Assembly (NCBI GenBank): GCA_019423755.1
Contig: JAHZAU010000009.1
Location: 6,184-70,183 of the forward strand
Length of the DNA stretch: 64,000 nucleotides
Direction: 5' to 3'
Source of the DNA: Oscillospiraceae bacterium
GTDB lineage: Bacteria > Bacillota > Clostridia > Oscillospirales > Ruminococcaceae
In this document: one piece after another, positions 53,987 to 63,100 of the stretch
Numbering within the stretch: position 1 is the stretch's first letter
How the letters are laid out: each line of letters opens with the position of its first letter
Notes under the pieces: generated by a model
Told to the model about the DNA's origin: nothing
The model's input: only the letters and a program-made list of their open reading frames with translations
The model's database searches: none
Translations under genes and position numbers: made by a program

Positions 53987-54015
53987 ATTTTAAATGCTGG
54001 GAGAAGGAATGTCAA
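53987..54015 (-). promoter_or_regulatory. rny promoter
   Basis: On the minus strand a perfect TTGACA and TAAAAT are 17 bp apart. It is back-to-back with the T-box promoter, with 10 bp between the two -35 elements. Confidence 0.8.
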
Positions 54016-54025
54016 GAAATTTGTG

Positions 54026-54054
54026 TTGACAATTCCGGGAGGCGGTGATAGTAT
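54026..54054 (+). promoter_or_regulatory. T-box operon promoter
   Basis: TTGACA and TAGTAT are 17 bp apart, starting the T-box leader. Confidence 0.75.
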
Positions 54055-54061
54055 GAAAGTA

Positions 54062-54350
54062 CTGTAAAATCAGGAAAAATCGCAGAAGAGGAAGCGTTTT
54101 CCCCTGTTTGCTTTTCAGAGAACGGCGCCCCGGCTGGACCGGGTGGTGCAAGCGCCCAAAGCGTCCGGAAAACGTACCGCCTCAGAGAGCGCGCGAAAAC
54201 CGGCCCCGCCGGGCGAAGCGCGACGTCTGGGCCGCGTTATGGGCCTGTCAAGGGACAAGGCGCCCCGATACAAAGGCGCGTTGTAATTTGGGTGGAACCG
54301 TGGAGTGTACAGCGCTTCATCCCAGTTTTCTGGGGTGGAGCGCTTTTTTT
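54062..54350 (+). promoter_or_regulatory. T-box riboswitch, probably threonine-specific
   Basis: The leader contains the T-box core TTTGGGTGGAACCGTGGAGT (from 54287) and a terminator (GCGCTTCATCCC/GGGGTGGAGCGC then seven T, 54311-54350). Stem I shows AGAGAA and GGTGCAAGC, its distal-loop motifs. GCGTTTTCC pairs with GGAAAACGT just above a specifier loop holding ACC at 54176-54178; alignment to the usual 'codon-N-CCT' pattern gives ACC (Thr). The T-box UGGA should pair with a tRNA having U73. thrS lies 1.2 kb downstream, after two other genes. The T-box is certain; the amino acid is an inference. Confidence 0.9.
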
Positions 54351-54379
54351 ACTGCAAAATCGCGAAAGGAGCGGGTCGG

Positions 54380-54724
54380 ATGCAGGCAGTGGTACTGCTG
54401 ATCGGTTGTTATATGCTGGTGCTGGGGGTGGCGCTGGGGGTGTTTCACAAGGTGCAATACATCTCCCCTGCCAATTCCCCGCTGTTTGCCCGGCTGTCTC
54501 CCATTACCAAAAAGCGGCTGGGCCGGCGCTTCTGCGTCATCCCGCTTCTCTGCGGCGTGACCCTCATCGCCTACGGCGGCGCCTCCCTCATGGGGTGGAT
54601 CTCCGAGCGTTGGGAGTGGCCGCTGCTGGTGGTGCTGCTGGCGCTGACCCTCTTTGACTACCGCCGCACCAACATCGTCCTCAACAAGCTGAGGATCCAC
54701 GGCTACCCGGAACAGGACCTGTAA
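54380..54724 (+). CDS. Small membrane protein of unknown family
   Basis: 114 residues with about three hydrophobic segments (1-22, 55-75 and 83-96). It resembles short DUF3784-type membrane proteins, but that is tentative. AAAGGAG lies 9 bp before the ATG at 54380. It is the first gene behind the T-box leader, so it should be induced by uncharged tRNA, presumably tRNA-Thr. Confidence 0.6.
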   Translation: MQAVVLLIGCYMLVLGVALGVFHKVQYISPANSPLFARLSPITKKRLGRRFCVIPLLCGVTLIAYGGASLMGWISERWEWPLLVVLLALTLFDYRRTNIVLNKLRIHGYPEQDL

Positions 54725-54760
54725 CCGCAAAGGCCGATCGAGACGGAAAGGATGGGGCAG

Positions 54761-55363
54761 ATGGAAAAGAAGCAGGAGATCTGCGATGTCTACGACGTAT
54801 ACGGCAACCGCACCGGAGAGACCTTTGTCCGGGGCTGCCCCTTAAAAAACGGGCAGTACGTCATGGTGGTGGATGTGTGGATCGTCAATAGCCGCGACGA
54901 GATCCTCATCCAAAAGCGCTCGGCCCAAAAAAAGGACCTGCCCAACACCTGGGCCACCCACAGCGGCTGCGTCCAGGCCGGGGAAACGGCGCTGGAAGCC
55001 TGCATCCGGGAGCCGGGAGAGGAGATCGGCATCACCATCCTGCCCCAGCAGGTGCATAAATTAAACCGCAAGATCCGCGGCAAGCTGCTTTCGGAAAACT
55101 TTGTGGTGGAGCAGGACTTCGACATCGCCACCGCCGTCCTTCAGGAGGAGGAGGTCAGCGACGTCATGTGGGCCACGGTGGGCCAGCTCAAGCAGATGGC
55201 CGGCCGCCGGGAGTTTTACCGGTACCCGGAGTTCTTCGACGTGGTGCGCTTCTTGGAAAAACGCGCGGCCTATCGGCAGTACGGCGGCTCCGGCCCCCTG
55301 CCTTCGGCCCAGACAGCGGCCGACGCCCGCGCCGCCTCCCGCCGCCGCAGAAAACGCGGCTAG
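54761..55363 (+). CDS. Nudix hydrolase
   Basis: 200 residues. The Nudix box is GCVQAGETALEACIREPGEE followed by IGI, matching G-x5-E-x7-R-E-x2-E-E-x-G. The N-terminal part (EICDVYDVYGNRTGETFVRG) is like the IPP-isomerase-like Nudix group. The C-terminal 35 residues are Ala/Arg-rich (RAASRRRRKRG). The start at 54761 was preferred to an ATG 9 bp earlier because GGAAAGG sits 9 bp before it. It lies between the small membrane protein and thrS under the T-box. Substrate unknown. Confidence 0.85.
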   Translation: MEKKQEICDVYDVYGNRTGETFVRGCPLKNGQYVMVVDVWIVNSRDEILIQKRSAQKKDLPNTWATHSGCVQAGETALEACIREPGEEIGITILPQQVHKLNRKIRGKLLSENFVVEQDFDIATAVLQEEEVSDVMWATVGQLKQMAGRREFYRYPEFFDVVRFLEKRAAYRQYGGSGPLPSAQTAADARAASRRRRKRG

Positions 55364-55417
55364 GCGCTCCCCCCAAAAGATAAAATAAAACCAAAAACAA
55401 AGCCGAGCTGCTTCGGG

Positions 55418-55465
55418 CGCCATAGACCAGCGCCCAGCCCTGTTGCGGGGCGCTGGTCTATGGCG
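55418..55465. repeat. Perfect 18-bp inverted repeat upstream of thrS
   Basis: CGCCATAGACCAGCGCCC (55418-55435) and GGGCGCTGGTCTATGGCG (55448-55465) are exact complements with a 12-base spacer. No T tract follows, so it is not a simple terminator. It lies about 100 bp before thrS and could be a leader element or an RNA stability hairpin. Confidence 0.85.
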
Positions 55466-55563
55466 GGCATACGCCTTCCCCAAAAAGCCCGCTTTGTTTT
55501 GACAATATCCTGCCCCTTGCGGGCGATTGTAAGGTTAAATCATAAGAAAAGGAGTTTTTATTC

Positions 55564-57465
55564 ATGGTAAACGTGACACTCAAAGACAACAGCGTCAAGC
55601 AATATGAGTCCGGTACCACCGTGCTGGATATCGCCAAAAGCCTGAGCGCCGGTCTGGCCCGTGCGGCCTGCGCCGGTCGCATCAACGGCCAGGTCGTAGA
55701 CCTGCGCACCCCCGTTACCGAGGACTGCTCGGTGGAGATCTGCACCTTCGACGACGAGGACGGCAAACACGCCTTCTGGCATTCTTCCGCCCACCTGATG
55801 GCCCAGGCCGTGCTGCACCTGTTCCCCGGCACCAAGTTCGCCATCGGTCCGGCTATCAAAGAGGGCTTCTACTACGACTTCGAGTTTGAAAAACCCGTTT
55901 CCCCCGAGGATCTGGAAAAGATCGAAGCCGAGATGAAGCGCATCGTCAAGGAAAAACCGGAGATCCACCGCTTTGAGCTGGATGCCGACGAAGCCCGCGC
56001 CAAGATGCAGGACCAGCCCTATAAGCTGGAACTCATCGAGGAGCACGCCGGCAAAGGCGAAAAGCTGAGCTTCTACGAGCAGGGCGACTTCTGCGACCTG
56101 TGCGCGGGTCCCCACCTGATGGATATGTCCCCCATCAAGGCAGTGAAGATCACCTCCTGCACCGGCGCTTATTGGAGAGGTGACAGCAACCGTCAGATGC
56201 TCACCCGTCTGTACGCCGTTTCCTTCCCCAAAGCAAGCCAGCTGGAAGAACACCTGGCTGCCATTGAAGAAGCCAAAAAACGCGACCACCGCAAACTGGG
56301 CCGCGAACTGGGCCTCTTCACCATCATGGACGAAGGCCCCGGCTTCCCCTTCTTCCTGCCCAAGGGCATGATCGTCAAAAACGAACTGATCAACTACTGG
56401 AGAGAGATCCACACCGCTGCCGGTTACCACGAGATCTCCACCCCCATGATGCTCAACCGCGCTCTGTGGGAGCGTTCCGGCCACTGGGGCCACTATAAAG
56501 AGAACATGTACACCACCGTCATCGACGACACCGATTTCGCCATCAAGCCCATGAACTGCCCCGGCGGCATCCTGGTGTACAAAAATGATATGCGCTCCTA
56601 CCGGGAGCTGCCCCTGCGTATGGGCGAGCTGGGTCTGGTACACCGCCACGAGCTGTCCGGCGCCCTGCACGGCCTGATGCGCGTCCGCTGCTTCACCCAG
56701 GACGATGCCCACATCTTCATGACCAAAGACCAGATCAAGGACGAGATCAAGGGCGTTGTCAACCTGATCGACCAGGTTTACAGCCTCTTCGGCTTCAAAT
56801 ATCATGTGGAGCTGTCCACCATGCCGGAAGACCACATGGGCGCCATCGAGGACTGGGAGGTCGCTACCGCCGGTCTGCGCGGCGCCATGGAGGAGCTGGG
56901 CAAGGATTACGTGGTCAACGAGGGCGACGGCGCCTTCTACGGACCCAAGCTGGACTTCCATCTGGAAGACTCCCTGGGACGCACCTGGCAGTGCGGCACC
57001 ATCCAGCTGGACTTCCAGCTGCCCGAGCGCTTTGAGCTGGAATACACCGGAGCCGACGGCGAGAAACACCGCCCGGTTATGATCCACCGCGTGGTATTCG
57101 GCTCCATCGAGCGCTTCATCGGTATCCTCATCGAGCACTTTGCCGGCGCCTTCCCCACCTGGCTGGCTCCTGTCCAGGCGGTGCTCATCCCCATCTCCGA
57201 GAAGCACGCAGACTACGCTCAGGAAGTGACCGCCCGCCTGAAAGCGGCCGGCGTCCGGGTAGAGTGCGACCTGCGTCCCGAAAAGATGGGCTACAAGATC
57301 CGCGAAGCCCAGCTGCAGAAGATCCCCTACATGCTGGTTGTGGGTGAAAAAGAGATGGAAAGCGGCGAAGTTTCCGTCCGCGCCAGAAAAGAAGGCGAAG
57401 GCGGCACCATGAAGGTGGAAGACTTCATCGAGAAGATCACCGCTGAGATCAAAGAAAGAAGATAA
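55564..57465 (+). CDS. thrS: Threonyl-tRNA synthetase
   Basis: 633 residues, full length. TGS domain at 1-60, the editing domain with HxxxH (HSSAHLMAQAV) and CAGPH, and the class II catalytic core with motif 2 (GELGLVHRHELSGALHGLMR) and motif 3 (IHRVVFGSIERFIGILIEH). The C-terminal anticodon-binding domain ends EDFIEKITAEIKERR. It charges tRNA-Thr and edits Ser-tRNA-Thr. AAAGGAG lies 9 bp before the ATG. It is probably the third gene of the T-box operon, although 200 bp including a large inverted repeat separate it from the Nudix gene and a promoter of its own is possible. Confidence 0.97.
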   Translation: MVNVTLKDNSVKQYESGTTVLDIAKSLSAGLARAACAGRINGQVVDLRTPVTEDCSVEICTFDDEDGKHAFWHSSAHLMAQAVLHLFPGTKFAIGPAIKEGFYYDFEFEKPVSPEDLEKIEAEMKRIVKEKPEIHRFELDADEARAKMQDQPYKLELIEEHAGKGEKLSFYEQGDFCDLCAGPHLMDMSPIKAVKITSCTGAYWRGDSNRQMLTRLYAVSFPKASQLEEHLAAIEEAKKRDHRKLGRELGLFTIMDEGPGFPFFLPKGMIVKNELINYWREIHTAAGYHEISTPMMLNRALWERSGHWGHYKENMYTTVIDDTDFAIKPMNCPGGILVYKNDMRSYRELPLRMGELGLVHRHELSGALHGLMRVRCFTQDDAHIFMTKDQIKDEIKGVVNLIDQVYSLFGFKYHVELSTMPEDHMGAIEDWEVATAGLRGAMEELGKDYVVNEGDGAFYGPKLDFHLEDSLGRTWQCGTIQLDFQLPERFELEYTGADGEKHRPVMIHRVVFGSIERFIGILIEHFAGAFPTWLAPVQAVLIPISEKHADYAQEVTARLKAAGVRVECDLRPEKMGYKIREAQLQKIPYMLVVGEKEMESGEVSVRARKEGEGGTMKVEDFIEKITAEIKERR

Positions 57466-57494
57466 TCCCCGCGGGATTATCCCAAAAATCGTTG

Positions 57495-57533
57495 AAAACC
57501 GGGCCCTTTTGGTGACGAAAGGGTCCGGTTTTT
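57495..57533 (+). terminator. Terminator after thrS
   Basis: AAAACCGGGCCCTTTT pairs with GAAAGGGTCCGGTTTTT, 30 bp after the stop. Confidence 0.9.
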
Positions 57534-57584
57534 GTGATGAAAGGCAGAAATTGCGAAAATATTTCGGAAACGAGAGGGAAGGGT

Positions 57585-57613
57585 TTGAAACCCCGCCCCC
57601 TTTGCAGTATAAT
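57585..57613 (+). promoter_or_regulatory. Promoter of the cysteine desulfurase-thiI operon
   Basis: TTGAAA and TATAAT are 17 bp apart, about 75 bp before the desulfurase start. Confidence 0.8.
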
Positions 57614-57688
57614 GGTAAAGTATGAACTATGTCAGAAAACGCCCGGCCCCACAGGCTGGGCGGGACTGGAATAAGAGGTGCTTTGCTT

Positions 57689-58825
57689 TTGTCCATCTAC
57701 TACGATAACAGCGCCACCACCCGCACCCGGGAGGAGGCCGCTCAGATCATCTGCCGGATGCTCACCGAGGAGTACGGCAACCCCTCCTCCCTGCACCGGC
57801 TGGGCTTTTCGGCCCAGCAGAAGATGGAGGAGGCCCGCAAACAGCTGGCCGACACCCTGGGCTGTACCCCAGGGGAGCTGACCTTCACCTCCGGCGGCAC
57901 CGAGTCGGACAATCTGGCCATCCTGGGCGCCGCGGCGGCCCACCGCCGCCAGGGCAACCGGGTGGTGACCACCGCCATCGAGCACGACGCCGTGCTGCGC
58001 GCCATGGACCAGCTGGAACAGCAGGGCTGGGAGGTCATCCGCCTGAAGCCCGACAGCCAGGGCAACATCACCGCCCAGCAGGTGGCCGACGCCGTGGACG
58101 AAAAGACGGTGCTGGTTTCGGTCATGGCGGTGAACAACGAGGTGGGCAGCATCCTGCCCATCCCCGAGATCTGCAAGCTGGTCCGCCGCAAAAACCCCAA
58201 GACCCTGCTGCACTGCGACGCGGTACAGGCCTTCGGCAAACACCCCATCCGCCTGAAAAAGAACGCCTTTGACGTGGATATGCTGACCATCAGCGGTCAT
58301 AAGATCTACGGTCCCAAGGGCATCGGCGCCCTGTACCTGCGCCGCGGGGTGCGCCTGAGTCCCCTGCTCTTCGGCGGCGGGCAGGAGAAAAACCTGCGCC
58401 CGGGCACCGAAAACATCGCCTACGTCTGCGCCCTGGGCTGCTGCGCCCAGCTGGTCTGCGCCGAGCAGCCCCACACCACCGAAAGGGTGTCCGCCATCCG
58501 GCAGGCGCTGTGGGAAGGGCTCGAAAAACTGCCCGGCGTGCGCATCAATTCCGACCCCAACGGTACACCTTATATATTGAACTGTTCGGTGGAGGGCGTC
58601 CGGTCGGAGATCATGCTCCACTTTATGGAAGAAAAGGGCATTTACCTTTCCAGCGGCTCGGCCTGTGCCAAAGGCGAGGCCAGCCATGTCCTTACCGCCA
58701 TGGGACTTCCCCGCTCCCAGGCGGACAGCGCCCTGCGGCTGAGCTTTGGCCGGGAAAACACCCCAGAGCAGGTGCCGGTCTTTTTGCAGGCGCTGGAGGA
58801 AGCCATCGCCCGCTTCCGCCGCTAG
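57689..58825 (+). CDS. Cysteine desulfurase (NifS/IscS family)
   Basis: 378 residues. It begins IYYDNSATTRTREEA, the family start. The PLP Lys lies in ISGHKIYGPKG, the substrate-binding SSGSACAKGEASHVL contains the catalytic Cys, and the cofactor motif SGGTESDNLAI is present. It provides persulfide sulfur to ThiI, the next gene (36 bp away), for 4-thiouridine or thiazole synthesis, the usual Firmicute pairing. The TTG start at 57689 is supported by AGAGGTG 8 bp upstream. Confidence 0.94.
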   Translation: MSIYYDNSATTRTREEAAQIICRMLTEEYGNPSSLHRLGFSAQQKMEEARKQLADTLGCTPGELTFTSGGTESDNLAILGAAAAHRRQGNRVVTTAIEHDAVLRAMDQLEQQGWEVIRLKPDSQGNITAQQVADAVDEKTVLVSVMAVNNEVGSILPIPEICKLVRRKNPKTLLHCDAVQAFGKHPIRLKKNAFDVDMLTISGHKIYGPKGIGALYLRRGVRLSPLLFGGGQEKNLRPGTENIAYVCALGCCAQLVCAEQPHTTERVSAIRQALWEGLEKLPGVRINSDPNGTPYILNCSVEGVRSEIMLHFMEEKGIYLSSGSACAKGEASHVLTAMGLPRSQADSALRLSFGRENTPEQVPVFLQALEEAIARFRR

Positions 58826-58861
58826 CCCCCAACGATAGTCAAACGAGAGACGGAGAATCAG

Positions 58862-60082
58862 ATGAAAGAGATTATTTTGCTTAAAAACGGAGAGATCGCC
58901 CTCAAGGGCCTCAACCGCAACACCTTCGAGGAGCGGCTGATGAAAAACGCCCGCAGAAAGCTTTCCAGCGTGGGGAGCTTCCGCTTCCGCAAGGCGCAGT
59001 CCACCATCTACGTGGAGCCCCAGAGCGACGACATCGACCTGGATGAAGCGGTGGAGCGGCTGCGCTGCGTCTTCGGCATCGCGGCCCTGACCCGCGCCTG
59101 CGTGGTGGAAAAGGACTACGACGCCATTGAAGCTGCCACCCTGGAATATCTGGCCGACGAGCTTTCCTCCATCCGCACCTTTAAGGTGGAGGCCAAACGC
59201 TCCGACAAAACCTTCCCCCTCAATTCCCCCCAGCTCTGCCAGAAGATCGGCGGGGCCATCCTCTCCAAGTTCCACCACCTGAAGGTGGACGTCCATAACC
59301 CCGACCTGGTGGTCATGGTGGAGGTCCGCGACTTTGCGGCTTACGTCCACGGCGCGCAGATCAAAGGCGCCGGCGGCATCCCGGTAGGCTCCGGCGGCAA
59401 GGCCATGCTGCTGATCTCCGGCGGCATCGACAGCCCGGTGGCCGGTCACATGATGGCCAAGCGCGGTTTGGAGATCGACGCTATCCACTACGTCAGCCCC
59501 CCCTATACCTCCGAGCGGGCCAAACAGAAGGTCATCGACCTGGCCCAGAAGATGAGCAACTACTGCGGCCGCATCAATCTGCACATCGTGCCCTTCACCG
59601 AGATCCAGGAGCAGATCCGCGACCACTGCCCCGAGGACCTGTTCACCATCATTATGCGGCGGTTTATGATGAAGATCGCCTGCCGCACCGCCCGCGCCCA
59701 GGGCTGCGAGGCGCTGATCACCGGCGAAAGCGTCGGCCAGGTGGCCAGCCAGACCGTCCAGGCCATCGCCTGCACCGACGCGGTCTGCGATATGCCGGTG
59801 TTCCGGCCGGTCATCGGTATGGATAAGGACGAGATCATCGCTATTTCCCGCCGCATCGATACCTTCGAGACCTCCATCCTCCCCTACGAGGACTGCTGCA
59901 CCGTCTTTACCCCCCGCCACCCCCGCACCAAGCCCCAGCTGCGCTTTGTGGAGTACGCCGAGGAGGCGCTGGACGTAGAGGGCCTCATTGCCAAGGCCAT
60001 GGAGGGGACCCAGGTGCTGCGGGTCTCCATGGATTTTGTCAAACCCATCGAAACCAAGCAAAATGACCCGTCCCAGCTGTAA
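58862..60082 (+). CDS. thiI: tRNA 4-thiouridine synthetase ThiI
   Basis: 406 residues. A ferredoxin-like and THUMP N-terminal part is followed by the PP-loop motif SGGIDSPVAG. The enzyme activates U8 of tRNA for sulfur transfer and may serve thiamine thiazole synthesis. It has no C-terminal rhodanese domain, which is normal in Firmicutes, where the neighbouring desulfurase donates sulfur directly. GGAGA-type ribosome-binding site precedes the ATG. Confidence 0.96.
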   Translation: MKEIILLKNGEIALKGLNRNTFEERLMKNARRKLSSVGSFRFRKAQSTIYVEPQSDDIDLDEAVERLRCVFGIAALTRACVVEKDYDAIEAATLEYLADELSSIRTFKVEAKRSDKTFPLNSPQLCQKIGGAILSKFHHLKVDVHNPDLVVMVEVRDFAAYVHGAQIKGAGGIPVGSGGKAMLLISGGIDSPVAGHMMAKRGLEIDAIHYVSPPYTSERAKQKVIDLAQKMSNYCGRINLHIVPFTEIQEQIRDHCPEDLFTIIMRRFMMKIACRTARAQGCEALITGESVGQVASQTVQAIACTDAVCDMPVFRPVIGMDKDEIIAISRRIDTFETSILPYEDCCTVFTPRHPRTKPQLRFVEYAEEALDVEGLIAKAMEGTQVLRVSMDFVKPIETKQNDPSQL

Positions 60083-60151
60083 CAACTGGCTGGAAGCGGC
60101 GTTTTTATCTTGAGCCAAGAGAAGATTGGACGATAGCAGAGGTGTAACGCA

Positions 60152-63100
60152 TTGAAGATCGAGATCATAGGCGTGCCCCACAAGGGCGCGTCTCAGGAAG
60201 GCAGCAGCCTGTTGGCCATGCCGGATATGCTGCGGGAGATGCACCTGCTGGGCTTTGTGCCCCAGGAGCATACCGTGGCCGACGACGAGCAGATGGAGCA
60301 GGCGCTGCGCCGCGCGGTGGCGCCGGGCAGCCTGGTGCTGTGCGTCTTTTCCGGCAACCCGCAGATCGACGCCGTCTTTTCCGAGGAGATCGCCCAGGTG
60401 TGCGGCGTGGGTCTGGTGACCGACGAGACCTGTGCCCGCCGCCTGGCCCGCAAGCAGCATCTTTCCGCCCAGGAGGCCGCCCGCCTGGCCCAGGTACCCA
60501 AGGGCGCCCGGGTGTTTGCTACCGCCGGCGCCGGCCTGCCGGGCTTTGAGCTTTCCGGCGACCGCTGCTGCGTGCTGGCCCTGCCGGCGGACCCGCTGGA
60601 GCAGGGAGCGGTGTTCTTCCGCCGGGTGTTCCCCATGCTGTCGCAGAACAGCCCGGTGCCCCACGCCAGCCGGGTGCTCCGGGTGATGGAGCTTTCCTAC
60701 GGGCAGGTGTGCGGCGCGCTGCGGGATATGGCCCGCAGCCAAAACCCCTGTGTGTCGGTGTACCAGCGGCAAAGCGAGCTGCTGGTGCGGGTGCTGGCCT
60801 CCGGGCAGGACCGGGAACAGGCCGCCGCAGCCTGCACCAGCGCGGTACGCACCGCGGTCCAGCGGCTGGGCAGCTATGTGTACGGGGTGGATGTTTCCAG
60901 CATCGAGCACGCCCTGCTGCTCAAGGCCGCCAAAAAGGGGCTGCGGGTGTCGGTAGCGGAATCCGGCACCGACGGCCGGGCGGCTGCCCGGCTTTCCGCC
61001 GTCAAGGCGGTACCCTTCTCTGGGGAAAGCTATGTCTGCCAGCCCCAGCAGATGGACCTGGAACCACTGGGTATCTCCAATAAATTCCTGCGTAAATTCG
61101 GCCCGGTCAGCGCCAATGTGGCCGCTGCCCTGGCTCTTGGCATCGCCGGGGAGGAAAAAGGCACCATCGGTATCGGCATCTCCCTGCCTAACCAGGAGGT
61201 CAACGCCCCCCGCTGCTACCTGGCGGTCACCTGCCAGGACGGCTGTCTGGCCCGGGAGCTGAAGCTTTCCGATTACCGCAACGTTTCCGCCATGATCGAG
61301 GACGCCGTTTCCCAGGCAATGAACCTGGCCCGGCGCTTTGCCGATTGCTACCCCGAGCTTCCCAAAGGGGCGGTGCCGGTCCGGGAGATGATCCTCTTCG
61401 GCATCAACCGCCCCAATGTCACGGCGCAGGAGGGCCCGGCCGCTTTGGCCGCCCGTCCGGCAGCGCCCATATCCCGCCCAAAGGAGGCAGAGCCTGTGAA
61501 GAAGGCCAAAACGAAAAAAGGATTGCTGTCCCGCATCTTCCCCAGCCGGGGCGACAGCGGCTTTGAAGTAGTCCGCAAGATCCTGCTGCTGCTTTGCATC
61601 TGCGTGTTTATCGGCTCCATGACCTATTTGGTCAAGTTCAAGACCGACAGCATCGCTTCGGAGAAGAACATCTCCAACCTGCAGCAGCAGATGGACCAGG
61701 CGGAAAAGGACGTGGAGTCCGGAAACACCGTCACCATCGAAGGTTACCCGGAGGACTACCTGCCCAAGTTCGCCTCCTTCTATGAGGTCAACGAGGACAT
61801 CAAGGGATGGATCAAGATCCCCAACACCAACGTCAACTTCCCGGTGGTACAGACCACCGACAACGACTATTACCACCGCCTCAACTTCCAGAAGGAGTAC
61901 GACTACTACGGTACCCCTTACATCGACTATGAGTGCGACGTCAAGAAGCCCAGCACCAATATCATCATCTACGGCCACAACATCAAGGCCGACGGCCAGA
62001 TGTTCAACGACCTGACCAAATACAAGAACCTGGACTTCTACAAGCAGAACCCGGTGGTCAACTTCGACAGCGTTTACCGCGAAGGCAAGTACAAGATCAT
62101 CGGCGCCTTTATCACCAACGCCCAGGCCGAACAGGACAACGGCAACCTCTTTAACTACGTCAGCTTTGTCAACGCCGACACCGAGGAGGAGTTCAACGCC
62201 TTCATCGACGAGGTGCGCAAGCGCTCCATCTTCGACACCACCGTGGATGTGGAGTACGGCGACGAGCTGCTGACCCTTTCCACCTGTACTTATGAGTTCC
62301 GCCCCGAAGCCCGCTTCGCCGTGGTGGCCCGCCGGGTCCGTGACGGCGAAAGCGAAGAGGTGGACGTTTCCGGCGCCAAGATTAACGCTGACGCCTACTA
62401 CCCGCAGGCATACCGTGACGCCATGAACCAGGCCAGCCTCTACGGCAAGGTCAAAGGCATCTCCATCGACGGTGCCAAGGAGCGCACCATGAAGGTGGGC
62501 GAGACCCTGACCCTCAAGGCTACCACCGACCCGGCCGATGCGCCCATCAACACCTGCACCTGGGACAGCAGCAATAAGGCGGTAGCAACGGTAGACCGCA
62601 CCACCGGCGTCGTTACCGCTGTGGGCGACGGTACCGTGACCATCACCGCGGTAGCCGAGGACGGCGGCGCGGTGGCCAACGTGACCATCCAGGTCACCGG
62701 CACCGGCATCACCCCGGAAAAACTCACCCTGAGCACCAGCCAGCTGACCATCCAGCCCAACAAATCCGCCACCCTCACCGCAGGCTTCTCCCCTGCCGGT
62801 GCAGTAGCTGGACTGACCTGGAGCTCCAGCGACCCCAGCGTGGTACAGGTCCAGGATAACGGCACCACCGCCACCCTCATCGGCGGCAAGGAGGGCACCG
62901 CCCGCATCACCGTCTCCACCAATGACGGTTCCCTTTCCGCCACCTGCTCGGTAACGGTCAGCAGCGACACCACCCTCCAGGGCGTGTACCTGCCTGAGAC
63001 CCTGTCGGTGGCTGTGGGCAAGAGCCAGACGGTCACCCTGCAGACCAACCCTGCCGGCCTGTCGGTGGGCACCGTCAGCTGGAACTGGGACGGCGGCAGC

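Noticed and set aside
55501..55545. TTGACA as a thrS promoter
   Set aside because: No -10 lies at the right distance; a separate promoter cannot be supported although it is not excluded.
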